A stretch of 64,000 nucleotides of DNA from Ridgeia piscesae (GCA_025642075.2 JAODUO010001168.1:77501-141500); one strand, 5' to 3'; positions 26,367 to 41,050 are shown, counted from the first letter of the stretch. Notes: generated from the letters alone by a model not told the origin. Program-made: numbers and translations.

Positions 26367-26450
26367 TGTCATTTGTCAAATGACTGAAATAAAATAAAAT
26401 GTCATTTGTCAAATGACCGAAATAAACCATTGCCATTTGGCAAACAACTG
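26367..26450. repeat. Short palindromic tandem repeat
   Basis: The palindrome-like core CATTTGTCAAATG occurs twice, with a degenerate third version CCATTTGGCAAAC, each followed by an ACTGAAAT or ACCGAAAT segment. No coding sequence is associated with it. Confidence 0.7.
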
Positions 26451-28731
26451 AAATGTAATCCGTGCAACACAAACAAACATCTCAGCCGCAATTGGGAAAC
26501 AACTTGTGAGTAAACGTGATAATGTCCGTCCTTAGAAGTACTGACTGCTCCCACATACTGCGACCAACAGTGCCTCATCAACTCTTTCTATGCCGTCCTG
26601 CGGGAAGTGCAATTTGATGACATTTTGGTGACATATGTGACCAAGGCGCCTGTTGACAAATGTCCGTGGAACACAACCAGCTGTTGATTAGTGACAGAAT
26701 GGACGAAAGCACACCTCAGAAGAAACAACCATAAAATGCTAATCTAGTCCACTGAATGCACGGGGAACATCAGAAATGCATTTGACAACCATTGAGGAGT
26801 AGCGTGGATGTTAGGACGACAAATGCCATGGACCTAGCTGGTGGACACAGGTAAACACACTGACCAAATAAAAGATTAATGTAACCAACAGAACCATCTG
26901 TTGCTTTCAGACGTCTGTTGCTGCCTCGTCACTTACGGCATAGATAGATAACTGTTTACACAACTACCCGCCTGTGATCATGCAGGTATGATATGCAGGT
27001 ATGATACGAGATATATCATACCTGTGCAGGTAAATACCTCAAAGGTAAAATAACCACAACCATGAAGAAGTGTACGGGCCGTCACATGGTGACTGTTGTG
27101 TCAATAAAACACTAGAAGTGATGAAGAATTATGTATGTGTTATATATTTAAGTATCTGTTCTTCCCCTCCATTTCTCATGTACCTGTTGAGTGACCAGTC
27201 TCGTTATGTCCACTCAACGATAATTATGAACAGCAAACAGAGCCTCTCTCTGCATTTCTGTTTTCTACCACCAACACATGCTTGGGTAACTCTACACCTG
27301 GTTGCCCTGCCCCACTTCTGAACTACATCAGCCACAACACAAACTGAAACAGAAGCTCCAAAGGGATCCTGTGAATTGAACTGGATACTATCAGAAGTCA
27401 CTGCAACCCATATGGCATTTCTGTGAGCCAATATGCAATTCCTACTGACCAATGAGCAATTCTCACTTACCAATATACAACTCCTACTAATGAATATACA
27501 ATTCCAACTGACAAAATCCCATTGCTGAACATTGACACTGACCATTTAAATGACAGTGCCAATAAATAATCACAGGTAAACCAGGGGTTCTGAGGCAGGT
27601 TAAGACAGGTAAGCCACCATCCTATTGTTGAAGGGATACCTGCCTGTCACAGGAATGCTAAGGGGCATTGTCATTTGGCAATGTCACTCTATAGCGTATT
27701 ATGTCATTTCTCAATCTCACCTAATATAATTGTAATATGTGTCTTCGTTGACGGTTTTAAAGGTCTAATACATTAAATAACTTGATGACAGTAACGTGGA
27801 CAAAGGCGATGAGTTGTATGACGATATGACAACAGATGACAGAACAGACACCTGTGGCAGTAAGACACCTGTAGTTTACTGCCACAGGCTCTGTAACTGT
27901 TGATATGCATACACAAAGGAAGCACGCAAGTACATTAAATTGTATTTTCAAAATGCAATGAAATATCTGTACCAGGTATACAGTTATACAAAAATAAACA
28001 TTTTCTGGATGAAATGTGATAAATATTGATTCTGAAATTTTTAATTGTGCATAATATATCATTTTTCAAACAGCTGTTATATAGGTCACATTGTCCCAGG
28101 GGACAGATCATATTTTCGTATGAATTATGTATAGTGCTAACATTCAACAGGGTTCAAACTATGTTTAGTGCACATAATTATGGTCATTTCACAATTGGTA
28201 TAGTTATAATTTTTCCCTGTAACTATGTTTTAACATACACATACACACATAGCCAGAGAAGCCATAAAATAGAAAATTCCACTTCTACTATGATACAACT
28301 AAACTCACACTAGTCCAATTAATCTGCCTTCTCACGTCTGTGTTAAAACTCTTGCACAATGAACAATTAATTAACAGTCACACCACAACAGGTGGGAAAC
28401 ATCAAAGTCAAAGACAGACGGACTGTGACTCTAGTTCAAACACTGCCAGTGGGTTACACAACGTTGTCACTTTCTTTGTCAGGTGGCCTTGGTTATTACT
28501 TTGTACAAAACTCTAAGTCCCTCCCACAAAATGTATTGTTTCTCATTTTTCAGTTCATTTGTGAATTTGTGAGAAATGGAGCCTGCATTGTGTGCAGTGT
28601 GACATTGTAGCTTATTTGTATTCTTTTAAGTTTTATTCTCATGAAATTTTTTTACAAAATATTTGTTTACCACATTTGGTCAAAATTATGTTCAAATACT
28701 GCACACAAGCATGGTACTGCTTAATAGGCTT

Positions 28732-28863
<132 letters not shown>

Positions 28864-29064
28864 ATACATAGGTACTTCGGCAAATTACCCACACTAACAA
28901 TCAATGTAATTTTGTAGTTCTTTTTTTGCAAACATAAGCATTCATTTTTAATGCCAACAGGAGCATTTGTTTTGACACATCTGTGTTCTGTCTGAAGTTG
29001 TACATAAACTGTCTGACATAAAAACATCAACAAATATCACAAGTCAGTGAGTTGTGGTACTTAC

Positions 29065-29208
29065 GGACTTCCCCCAAATTCTCCTTGAACCAGTGGACGT
29101 TGGCCGCGGTGACAGTTGGATTTGCACTGACGCCACAAGTAAGAACAACTCTCTCATGGTCGAGAACTCTATACGGGTTGAATCGCACCAGCTCAATCAC
29201 TGGAGCAT
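29065..29208 (-). CDS. Exon 4: N-terminal half of Ig domain 4
   Basis: This exon encodes residues 393-440, strands A to about C of Ig4, with Cys417 and Trp432 (VHWFKEN). The acceptor is CCGTACAG and the donor GTAAGT. Tyr393 is formed across the exon 3/4 junction and Arg441 across the exon 4/5 junction. The domain's second cysteine is not here; it is supplied by exon 5, 18.7 kb further along the gene. Splitting an Ig domain near its middle is common in animal IgSF genes. On its own this exon would be easy to miss, because it is only 144 bp and its frame closes soon after the donor. Confidence 0.88.
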
Positions 29209-31703
29209 CTGTACGGGAAAACAGAAAAGAAGAAATATAAGAATGTGTCTTATTTCACTACCAATACTTTTGCTCCGCCTGCCAAAATTCATCACATTGA
29301 AAATGTGTCTTGAATCTTTCAGTAGTGCTTTAAAAAATCACCTATGTTATGTCTAATGCATATAGTTAAATTACAATTACTGCAGTAATATTGTTAACTA
29401 ATTTATCATTTATTTTTTATTTGTTTTTAAAACCAAACTTCCTTTAACAATATAAAAACAATTCGTAAAAATACACAAAGAGGAATCATTATCTGAGTCA
29501 ATTGGATGCAAGAATGACTTGTACATTTGCCATTTCATAGTTTTGTTGTAGACAACCTTCTTGGAAAGATCTTTTAAACAGATCATTAAGATTCTGTGAA
29601 GATCTTGTTAAGTTGTTGCAATGATCTTGGAAATAAAAATGTTTAAAATGTTTAGAAATATTGCTAAAATGCAAAACCTTGTTAAAAGCTACAATATTGA
29701 AAAAAAATCCTGTCAGAATTAATTATGTGACACACAAGTGTGCCAACTACAAAATGTTTCAATTCGTTTCACTTACTGACTGGGTCATTATCTTTACTGT
29801 ACTCCACAATAGTTTTTAAATAAAAACCTGACCACAAACAGACAACATGGACACATACACAGACGCTAGTCTCATCAATTCCCCTGTCTTCACAAAGCAC
29901 ACATATTACACCCACTCCCCTGTCAGTTTATATCCTAGTTTATATCCTACCTTGAGACACAGCATCAACAGTTTATCCTGGCAATACACACACTAACACC
30001 TCAGGAACAAGCTAAGAAGGCTTAACACTACATCGACTAATCTGTTGAACCCGCCCAAGATTCCTGAACACAAATATTGTCTCAACTGCGCCACACCTGA
30101 CTGGTCACTTGAGCCAGAGAAATGCTCCAGCCCTCTTTCACTGGTCAATATTGTCCTAGCTGAAGTGGCTGGAGTGTGGAGTGTATTGGTCAAGATGCTG
30201 CCTTGAGAGACCTATCATATTCCAAGTCATCGGCTGAAGTGGTTTACCGGGATGTTGCAATGGCTTGGGTGAAATCAATTTGACGGCAATTGTGAAGTTG
30301 ATATTTAGTTTCAAAATGCCGAAATGAGTCCTGTACTGTTATGTACTGAAAGTTTAATTACAAACAGAAATAGATGCTGCCGTAGAAGAGGTAACTTGAG
30401 ACTGAGAGATGGCTGAACTAGTCAGGAGAGTGGTGGAGACCCAACAATGAAGAGAAGAGATCACATGATCTGATATCCTGACTCACCACCACCCCAAAGA
30501 ATCAAGAAGAAGAATGAGTATTCACATGTAAGATGCAGTAGTATACGTCACACTACACAATATACAACATGGGACTATGGGATGTTCCTGTCAAGTGCCA
30601 GCCTATATTGGGAATGAACAGTTGTTGGGATCATATCCCCTTCCCTCCCTTTCTCCCCATGCTTCCCTCCCTCCCCTACCCCGAGGGGTCAACATTCAGT
30701 GATGAATGGTCAGCCTGGGGGATCTATACTTTGCCCACTTGCAGGTAAATCCATCTCTTTGCATGCCAAAGACCTAGCTGCTATCTGCCAGTGGAAGTGT
30801 GGTGTAATTACCCTAAACTGACAGATTATCATGATTGCTTCTGAACCTGCTCCAGGCACAACCAAGTGTTGATGAGTTGCCAGGGCCGACACCTGGCACC
30901 TGCTTCACGCTACTTCAAAACAAACATCAAGACATGTCTGAAAGGGTCATGTGACCAGGAGGTCTGTGGTTAGCCTCACATGGGTCATATTTCCAATCAC
31001 GATCCCCATAGAATTATGCATATTTCCAGTCTAGCAACACAGCATTTCATAAATTTGTCAACCAAGTCTTGTTTATTGCATTTTGTGCAGAAACACTCTA
31101 TGTACAACTGCATTCCTGGTAACTGTACTTCATAGGGTTATGAAATTACAATTTAATGTTGATGCGTACTGCTCGTAAGTCTTTTTACCAAATTCAAAAT
31201 ATTTCCAATCTAGTCTTACGTGGTCAAAATGTCCAATCAAGTCACATGACTTCATTGTTAATTTTCTGGTACCTTTCAATAACATTCCAGCGATGTACCC
31301 CAAACGACTGCCCTGGGTGGTTTATGTCTACACCCTTCTATTATATGTGTAAACAATGAATATAACAATTATTCTCATTCGTGGGGGTTTCTAATGATAA
31401 CTTTAGGGGAAATATATTGATACTTGTGCATGAATAGTTTCCAGAGTAATAGCAGCATGGCTGAATACTTCCCAGAGATGTTGAACTGGCATTCAACTGA
31501 ACTGTGAAGAGTAAAGTGAAAAGAGCTGTGATCATTCCTACAGGCCATAACCTACATTATAAGTATTATCTTTTTACTTTACGTGACATTATAAAGTTTG
31601 GCATAGGAATTTGGTAGGTCTAATTTTTTTTACTAATTTAGATGGCCCCTTATGTAGACAACAACCCTTTAACTGGGGTCTGAGAATCATAACGATTACT
31701 TAC
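29209..31703 (-). other. Intron 3 (2.5 kb)
   Basis: AT-rich intronic sequence. No tandem array, mobile element or RNA gene was recognised. A C/T-rich stretch lies at about 30640-30690. Confidence 0.7.
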
Positions 31704-31997
31704 ACTGGACGAGGATGACTTGTGCGGCCATCTTCTCTGTCGCCATGGCTTCACTGGTCACATGACATGTCAGGTTGGCATGATTGTCGGCGCGCGTCAG
31801 CAAAAGTACAAGGACACTGGTAGTGATGCCAAACTGTCTTGAGGGTCTTCCACCCTCCAAGGGTATTCCGTCACGCTTCCAGGTGATATCAGGGGCGGGG
31901 TTGCCACCCTGGGAGCTGCAGTTCACCTGCAGGTACACACCCTCGGCCAGGGCATCTTGAGAGGCGTTCAGATGTATGATGGGGTCTCCTGGGGCAT
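31704..31997 (-). CDS. Exon 3: Ig domain 3 (C2-like)
   Basis: This exon encodes residues 295-392, again one whole Ig domain between phase 1 borders (acceptor TTGTCTAG, donor GTAAGT). The junction codon is Tyr295, giving the usual V-x-Y-x-P linker between C2 domains. Key residues are Cys321, GGNPAP, Trp334 and Cys372 in the block ANLTCHVT. Side by side with exon 2, the two domains share AEG/TEG, GGNPAP, W-x-R-x-G, L-x-GG and ANxxCHVT. They therefore look like a tandem domain duplication. Sequons lie at Asn305 and Asn369. The exon contains several CpGs although its introns have few. Confidence 0.92.
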
Positions 31998-32064
31998 CTA
32001 GACAACAGAAGGAGTAGGGCGCTGTGTTGCTGGTGTGCATTGCACATATGCATGTGTGTACGTG

Positions 32065-32104
<40 letters not shown>

Positions 32105-32238
32105 TAAATGTATGTGTGCATGCATGTATACAAAACTATACATACATGTATACGGGGACTATATGCACTGAACCTTTTCTGATTCAGAGGTTCGCAATCA
32201 ATATAATCAGCTGATGTCAGTGTTTAAATTATAATCAT

Positions 32239-32318
<80 letters not shown>

Positions 32319-32354
32319 CACCCACACACACACCCACCACCCACACCCACCACA

Positions 32355-32428
<74 letters not shown>

Positions 32429-32496
32429 CACTTTAAATTTAAATGAAAAATGTAAACAGACCTTTTCTTTAATACAACAACAAAAACAGCACTCAC
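31998..32496 (-). other. Intron 2 (499 bp), dominated by GTGC and CA repeats
   Basis: This is the shortest intron seen. Plus-strand 32238-32427 is a CA tract with CCA interruptions around 32295-32360. Plus-strand 32060-32105 is a GTGC tract, giving GCAC in the transcript, close to the exon 3 acceptor. Almost half the intron is therefore simple repeat, which leaves little unique sequence between exons 2 and 3. Confidence 0.9.
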
Positions 32497-32802
32497 ATTT
32501 CACAAAGATCTGCTGCGTCGTCACCTTTGGGGCCCCCTGCACCGCCCTGTTAGTCACATGACAGCTGAAGTTTGCTCCGTCGTCATTCCTACTCAGCTGC
32601 ATCGTAAGAACGCTACTTGTAGTTCCAAATTTGGCTACTTGGTTGATGATTTTCCCGCCAGATAATGTTTCTCCATTCCTCGTCCACACAACAGTTGGAG
32701 CAGGGTTGCCACCTGCTGTGTTACAGGTGAACTGAACTGAACGACCTTCAGTGAGCGAATCCAAGGTCGTGTTGAGACGGATTGTAGGAATTCCCGGCGA
32801 AA
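32497..32802 (-). CDS. Exon 2: Ig domain 2 (C2-like)
   Basis: This exon encodes residues 193-294 as one complete Ig domain. The acceptor is TGTTTCAG just above 32802 and the donor is GTGAGT below 32497; both borders are phase 1. Key residues are Cys219, a GGNPAP turn before Trp232, and Cys273 within ANFSCHV. The GGNPxP turn and the S-V-L-x-x-x-L stretch before the second Cys resemble the CD80-like C2-set domains of nephrin, Kirrel and sidestep proteins. N-glycosylation sequons lie at Asn203 and Asn270. The domain is plainly a sister of the Ig domain in exon 3. The downstream intron is only 499 bp and is largely a CA repeat. Confidence 0.92.
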
Positions 32803-35575
32803 CTGAAACAAGAAGTTAGCTGTGATAAGGTTTATGCAAATAGAGTAGGATTATTAGCTACAATAACAACCTCAGGCGAGACATACATAGGTAACTAAAA
32901 TTGCAACATTCCCCATGGGGGTAACAGCGCTGCATGTTGAAATGGAATGTTAAACCCTCATCAAGTATACACTGCTAACAAAGTAATAGTTAATTATCCT
33001 GAAGTTAGTTATGTATATTCAAAAATACAATGAGCAGTTTTATATAATGCTTGAATTAAGGAATATCTGTTACCTATTTCCAAGAAACAGCTGATTTACC
33101 ATTGTTAGTTTCCCATAACTGATTCTATAGCTTTATGTCAATCAATAAAATGTGTCAATTAAACCTAACATTGTGTCAGTCACCCAAGAATGTGTCATTC
33201 ACCAGAACACTGGGCACAAACATCCTGCTGCAAGTTTTTATCGTGAGTTCTCGCTAACTTTCTGACACATCAGAGCCGCTAACCACTGCAAAGTAATGCA
33301 AAAACACACAAACTAATGAGTCTCTGCCAACTCAGGGCAGGTTTTTTCTGGGGTCTCACAAGCTAGACACATTAATAGAGCCACACAGCCAATCTTTTTC
33401 CTCTCAGTTACGTGGCTACACGTGAGGATAACACTGATAACTTCCAGGCCTGCTGCACTATCAAAATGCCAAACCACTAATGAAGGGCCTCTTAAACAAC
33501 TTTGGATAACAGACGCCAACCCTCCATTTTCACTGCCAATGGACACCAGCCAAGATGGCTGTGTCTATTTCTTCCATCCGCTCAAATGTCCGCTTATTCC
33601 GCTAATTGCCCTTCACAATTGTTGCTTCGTTTTCTCTTTCAATGCCGCTACAGCTTGACTTGGGACTGGGCAAGCTTGAGCACAATTCAAGAGGCTGAAC
33701 TTATCACACCCGAGTGGACAGACGCATCACAACACGGGGCCCCTCAGAGCTGCCCTGTGCTCTGTCCAGAAGAGACTTAATAGAGCCGGAGTGCACACTT
33801 TGTTTCCAACAAAGATTCACCATGTTTAATGTGGCAGCTAATGAGTTTAGGGTAGGGACCTGTGCACAATTAAGGGAACAGCTATTTACACTATTGCCAA
33901 AGCAAAGATCATCGTCAACAACAACAGCAGTGGTGTGCGAACTCACGCAAACAACCCTGGAGATTCTTCGACTGGTGAGAGCGAGAGACTCCAGGACACG
34001 CACTAGAATCCATGATAAATGCATAATTACGACTTGGTGGAGAAATAAGCGTTATTTTCAAATACTCTGCATTTTCAAATAGAAATAAAACTGCTCATTG
34101 AGGACTGAGGTGGTTTTGTATTCTTTGCATTATCCCAATATTTCAAGGTTATTTGTAACCCATAGGTAAGTACTTTAACAAAGTATGGCTCTGAATAACC
34201 AACAGTTCTATATGCCCTGACTTCTACCCTTCAATGTGGGGCAGTGGAAGTCACAAGTACTCATATTTATGCTGTTAGCACAAGTAGCAAATTTCATGCA
34301 CTCAGATCCATTACAGAGATCTGGTTGCACCGCGCCGAATATAAAATCTAATAGTGCAATAAAAATCTGGCAGATTACAGTTAGTCATAATCTCAGGAAC
34401 CAAAAACCAGTCTTGCTGGTATCACGGGATACGGCCACACATTCCAGCTGAAGTTATGACTACAAGACCCAAGTGAAGAGAGGCTAAAGCCAGATGTGTA
34501 CGTAGAAGACGGTCTCTGTGTAGCTGTTGTCTTCATAATACAGACAGCAGGGGTCTAATAAATGTGGCATCTCAAAAGGTGCACATGTAATATAAAATAC
34601 ATAATTTGCTAAGTACTTATAATCATGCAGCAACCTAACTTATGATATTGTATATTCCATAACACATTTTACACATCAGCATTGTCTTCGTGTAAATAAT
34701 TCCCTCTATAATGTTGTCAATACACATGTAGTATAATTATTTCAACCAACCTGGAAGACGTAACTTAACATAATAAATTATCGTCCAAGAAGTACCCTCC
34801 CTATAAACCTACCATGCAAATAAATACAGGCATCAACCATATTAATTTAATAACAATATCCCATATTTTATATGAAATAAAAATTTGCAAGGTATCTTCC
34901 ATTTTCAACTAATTACATTTGAAGCCAAACTATAATTCCACTAACCAAACTGGAGGGGGGCATAGCTTAACAATACCCCAAGGGCTGGCCCATAAACCTA
35001 CCAATGACTAAAGGGGCGCCACATGGGGTAACCATGACAGGTGGACTCCTGCTGTGTAAACCATGAATCAACCTACAGAAACAAACTCGGACTGTGGGCC
35101 CAGAAACCTCCAGCTCTGCAGGAATAGTACGCATGGACTGTATCTGTCAACAAGCCGGAGCCAGCCCAGTGGAGCCCCAAACACATGGCCACAGACCCAC
35201 CATTGTAGGCAATCACAGACAGCTGTTATCCACTAATGACACAGATATCAGTGGGGCCAGTGCAGTGGAACTCCTGGTAGAGATCTACAGTCAACAACTA
35301 TATTCTTCCCAAGCTTTATGCTGGTTCTAATTTTACCAGTCAAAAATCTTGTGGTAGAATGACAGACACATGCAAATCAACTCATCATCACATAGACACA
35401 GACCAGTTGAGATGTGTTCTGCATTATGACCTGAAATAAACTATAAACACATGTGACACCCACTTACACAGCATAATTGACAATAAAATTTGTTTTATAT
35501 CATTTTTACGACCTTTTTGCTGCTTATTTTTTACTCATCCTGTGATGTTTCTGCCCAACCAAAACAGAGTTTACC

Positions 35576-37114
35576 CTTCCAAATGATGGGTGGACAGGTC
35601 TCTACATAAAGCTGTGAGTCTCTTCCAAATGATCGGTTGACAGGTCTCTACATAAGCTGTGAGTCTCTTCCAAATGATGGGTGGACAGGTCTCTACATAA
35701 AGCTGTGAGTCTCTTCCAAATGATGGGTGGACAGCTCTCTACATAAGCTATGAGTCTCTTCCAAATGATGATTGGACAGGTCTCTACATAAGCTATGAGT
35801 CTCTTCCAAATGATGAGTGGACAGCTCTCTACATAAGCTATGAGTCTCTTCCAAATGATGAGTGGACAGGTCTCTACATAAGCTATGAGTCTCTTCCAAA
35901 TGATGGGTGGACAGGTCTCTACATAAGCTGCGAGTCTCTTCCAAATGATGGGTGGACAGGTCTCTACATAAAGCTATGAGTCTCTTCCAAATGATCGGTT
36001 GACAGGTCTCTACATAAGCTGTGAGTCTCTTCCAAATGATGGGTGGACAGGTCTCTACATAAGCTATGAGTCTCTTCCAAATGATGGGTGGACAGGTCTC
36101 TACATAAGCTATGAGTCTCTTCCAAATGATGAGTGGACAGGTCTCTACATAAGCTATGAGTCTCTTCCAAATGATGGGTGGACAGGTCTCTACATAAGCT
36201 ATGAGTCTCTTCCAAATGATGGGTGGACAGGTCTCTACATAAGCTATGAGTCTCTTCCAAATGATGGGTGGACAGGTCTCTACATAAGCTGTGAGTCTCT
36301 TCCAAATGATGGGTGGACAGGTCTCTACATAAAGCTGTGAGTCTCTTCCAAATGATGGGTGGACAGGTCTCTACATAAGCTATGAGTCTCTTCCAAATGA
36401 TGAGTGGACAGGTCTCTACATAAGCTATGAGTCACTTCCAAATGATGGGTGGACAGGTCTCTACATAAGCTGTGAGTCTCTTCCAAATGATCGGTTGACA
36501 GGTCTCTACATAAGCTATGAGTCTCTTCCAAATGATGGGTGAACAGGTCTCTACATAAGCTGTGAGTCTCTTCCAAATGATCGGTGGACAGGTCTCTACA
36601 TAAGCTGTGAGTCTCTTCCAAATGATGGGTGGACAGGTCTCTACATAAGCTGTGAGTCTCTTCCAAATGATGGGTGGACAGGTCTCTACATAAGCTGTGA
36701 GTCTCTTCCAAATGATCGGTGGACAGGCCTCTACAGAAGCTGTGAGTCTCTTCCAAATGATGGGTGGACAGGTCTCTACATAAGCTGTGAGTCTCTTCCA
36801 AATGATGGGTGGACAGGTCTCTACATAAGCTGTGAGTCTCTTCCAAATGATGGGTGGACAGGTCTCTACATAAGCTGTGAGTCTCTTCCAAATGATGGGT
36901 GGACAGGTCTCTACATAAGCTGTGAGTCTCTTCCAAATGATGGGTGGACAGGTCTCTACATAAGCTGTGAGTCTCTTCCAAATGATGGGTGGACAGGTCT
37001 CTACATAAGCTGTGAGTCTCTTCCAAATGATGGGTGGACAGGTCTCTACATAAGCTGTGAGTCTCTTCCAAATGATGGGTGGACAGGTCTCTACATAAGC
37101 TGTGAGTCTCTTCC
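35576..37114. repeat. 45-bp minisatellite, about 34 copies, open on both strands
   Basis: The unit begins CTTCCAAATGATGGGTGGAC and includes GGTCTCTACATAAGC. The period is 45 bp, a multiple of three, with four units of 46 bp (an extra A in CATAAAGC near 35607, 35698, 35970 and 36331). In the gene's orientation it can be read as a 15-residue repeat (LEETHSLCRDLSTHH), open for 248 codons at 36325-37071. On the plus strand a different 15-residue repeat is open at 35999-36340. Nothing indicates that either is translated. Confidence 0.96.
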
Positions 37115-38227
37115 TGTCTTCCCTACTAAGTTTCCAAGGTTAGTTACCTTTCCTTCTCTAAAGTATAACTCTTTACAAGTAGGCCTGTATAATGGCATGT
37201 ACATGTTTTATCACAACTTTCCATCATTATTGATTGATAGCAACCTTGTTATATGTGATACAACATTTACAGCACTGCCCAGTGTCTGCACAAGCCACTC
37301 AGCCATTTGCCCCATAAGTCTTTTTACAATCAAAACTATTTTGTTAGCATGACTTTGTTTCCTTTCAAGTACCTTACATTACATATAAATTACAATGTTA
37401 TATTATATCAAGGATGCAACAAACTAGTGACTTTGTACACAATCAGAAAGGAGAGTTGAAGATGGCTGAACATATTATCATCAGAGCAGAAAATAAAATA
37501 TAATAAAAACAAATAATGACAAATGCAGCTGGAACAATAATTTTATCATGAACAGGTTACACGAACAGAAAATAAGACATATATTCAAAGGAATTTCTTT
37601 CCAGGAATGTCCTATCAGTCCATGGAATAGCTACCTACCCCCCCCCCATGTCTGAATCTGCTCTGTTTGAAATATCACCAAACGGTACCAAGCAGCCAGT
37701 ATCATAAAGCCTGAAGCCAACACAAGGAGGAAATATAAATCTTCCATTGAGCCATTCTCCAGGTCTCTATTTACACAATCCATGAAGGCGGCCATTTGTC
37801 AGGGGCCAAGTCCTATTTCTGTCCAAGCTGAAGTAAAGCGTTCTTCTTGCTATTGGGGGCTTTGGGGGTAATTTCACAACTCAATGAATCAGTTTCAACT
37901 TGGTTTTGCAAACTTATCAGTCACTAGGTCCAAAATAATAAATGCACATATTTGTTGCACAATTTTACATTAAAAACATATCCTATGAAAACGATATATA
38001 TTGTGGTATGGAGAGTTATATACCTGGCACTTGGGGCATGCTGACTAACTGGAAACATGTACAGTATTTAAAAGATGTAAATGTTTATTGGTTTATACAG
38101 CACCATTGGATACAAGAATATTCTATAGTGCTGTATATTACATGAACATCTCCGAAGTGTGACCAAGACAGACTGTGGCAGAATGCTGATAAAGACATCA
38201 CTGGTGCTTTGGAAGTAGACCTGACTT

Positions 38228-38262
38228 GGGGCACTAGGCACTAGGCACTAGGCACTAGGCAG
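38228..38262. repeat. GCACTAG tandem repeat
   Basis: Four to five copies of the 7-bp unit GCACTAG. Confidence 0.85.
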
Positions 38263-41000
38263 CCATCAGTTGGTTTGTTATCACAATGTGCTACATAATG
38301 CGTAACCTGCTGTCAAATCAGACCAGATGTAGCAGTGTTTGACAGTCCTGTGATTACACACTGTGAGCTGCCTCTTTCTGGTTCACAGACTTATCCATCA
38401 CAAGACCAGTTGCCTAGCAAATGATCCATCAAACCTTCAAAAATGGACGCTGAACATGTGGCTGGTGTAGACAAAATTAGACATGCCTTTGTATATTTTG
38501 TTAAGAACTATGGCCCCAAAGTATTGCTACATGACAAAAATGTAAAAACACCATTGTTCATGCAAGAAATGGATTTAAGTGAAAAGATGATTTTGCTGAT
38601 ATCATGCTACAAGAGAAATGTGTATACAGCTGTACATAGCAATATGCATGTAGAAACAATGAGTTAGCTGGAAACCAAGCTGTTGTTGCAACTTTGCGAG
38701 CACAAAATATATCTCAAGTATTTGGGCGTGGCAATATTGGTTAGAGTTTCTTATTCTCATTTCAGACAAACGGGGCTTGAATCCTCTTTCAACCATGTTT
38801 GCATTTTTTACTCTGTGTGTGAAGGGGCATGATGAAATATCACCCAAAATATTGCCAGCCCACCTACTGAGACCCTTAGAGCTTACGCAACTTGTAATCG
38901 ACTCACCAACAAAACTATTTTTGCAAATTCACTTTTGCTTGTTAGTTCAAGTAGTGCATAAGTGTGATAAAAAATCTGCTCAAAGCAGAAACATGTTAAT
39001 TACCATATAATTATATGTTATCTACATGTTGTGCCTTTAATGTCTTTGTTAAATTTTGTTTTAGTACCCAACTAACTGGTTTAATCAGATGTGATAAGAA
39101 AGTTCTGCTCTCATGAGTAAATGTGGGTTATCAGTAAGGCAGTTATGTGTAAACTGGCTACTACAGTATATATTTATAGCACTATATACCTGAAAGTACA
39201 CCAACTTGTATGCACAAACAAAGATAAAGCACATCTTATGCATTCTGCGTTTAGTAGTGTTTAAATGATCGGTATTAATTAGTTACGAAAAACTGTATAA
39301 ACTAACAAAAAGACACAAAATAACTTTAATTGTTTATCGCATTAACACAAATTATATCAACTGATTTGCACCTGTATCACCGTACTTTATAGACCTGTAC
39401 CTGTGGGATGTGGACATACCTCCTCATAGATAAACCCTTCAAAGCTTTACCCCACACAGACAAAATCTACACAAACATAACCGGACTGTGAGAGTGTTGT
39501 CCATGGAGACCCTGTCCTAAAAACTATCCTATACTCAGTCCTGTGCTATCAGTACAATACATCTCTTGCCAAGATATTGATATCAGGGTGGATCAATATC
39601 AGCCATCCAACCCCTCTACACCAAATTATTATGTAAATCACCCTGACATATCTCCACCATGACCTAGGTACCCCGCCCTTATTTCTCTGCGGGGCTACAA
39701 ATGAACAAACGTTATCTGTGAGAAGTGACAATATGATATGAATTAACCCCCTGTCTTGGCTGTCTTACACGAGGCACAAGGAAGTCACAAACCCAGCCAC
39801 TATGTCTTTATCAAAACTCTCTTTGTGTGGGGTCACTGGTACACATCAGAACACATTTCCGCCCTCCATGGCTCGTTAGCAGTGAACTATGCAATACCCC
39901 TGTCACTACTCACTACATCCATAGAACAGGATTATACTGCAATGAAACTTGTTGTGGATCACTGGAACTTTGACAAACAGATTAGTCTGTTGTTTAAATG
40001 TCTCACATAGGAGGGGGTGTACTTGTAGCTGTGCATACCCTGGGGGGCCAGGGTACAAGTAGTTCCACACGGGAGGGTACTGATAGTTTGGCTGAATGTA
40101 GGCCATTATAACAACTGCTCTGATATCCAGCACTGTTTTGATTTATGTAATATTTTTAATTAATTAGTCAATTACAATTCTTTATGAGTCAATTACAATT
40201 CTTTATATTATAAAAATAGTCATATGATTACTAAATTACCAAATCCTATGTTTGTGTTGGTTTCTTGAAAGAAAATGTCATTCATACTTTTCAAATTTAT
40301 AACATTTATGATATGTTTTCAGAAACCAGACAATGTGGGACAAGGTAACCCATTCAACGCAAATTAGAAAACATTGCAAGCCATTCCATGCATATTTGTT
40401 AGTTGTTATTATGAGTATAAACTCACAATTTTGGCAAATATCCTGTACACTCAAGAAAATATTACCCCAAACACCAATTTAATAGACTAACTAAAGTTAT
40501 ATATTATAATTTCACATAAACCAGACACAAACAGTCCAAATAAGAACTGATCCTGGTTAAAAATGCCAGGATCCAACAGTGAAAGTTAACCACTGACAGA
40601 GCTTAGCAATTCAATTACTAAAGTCATTATCAGGATAGCCCTGCAGTAATTGTTCAGAGTACTGCTTCACTGGAGAAGCCACATGCTTCTGTAAGAGGAT
40701 TAGTGCAGTGGTGGAGTGAGATACAAAGTTATAATGAACAGGACACCAAACGAAGGCGTCCAATACATTGGCACTAATATGTGATGAATTACTACAGACA
40801 ATTGTGAAAGTTGTCCAAATAACTACATACAATATCACACTTTATCTTCAAGAACTATATCAAACATTGATTAAATATAATAATTATTACATGTCAGATC
40901 TATAGTTTAAGATACTAGCATAATCTGCTGACAAACACATAATGTTGACAGGCTCTGAATGGGTCCCTCTGATTAGGGTGCTAACAAACTTACAACAGAC

Positions 41001-41050
41001 TGCTGACATGGCTGTACACTATGCTGACATGGCTGTACACTATGCTGACA
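41001..41050. repeat. 21-bp repeat, 2.4 copies
   Basis: TGCTGACATGGCTGTACACTA is repeated directly at 41001 and 41022, with a partial third copy. Confidence 0.85.

Noticed and set aside
28140..28170. GGTTCAAACT word resembling a tRNA B box
   Set aside because: No matching A box or cloverleaf could be built around it.
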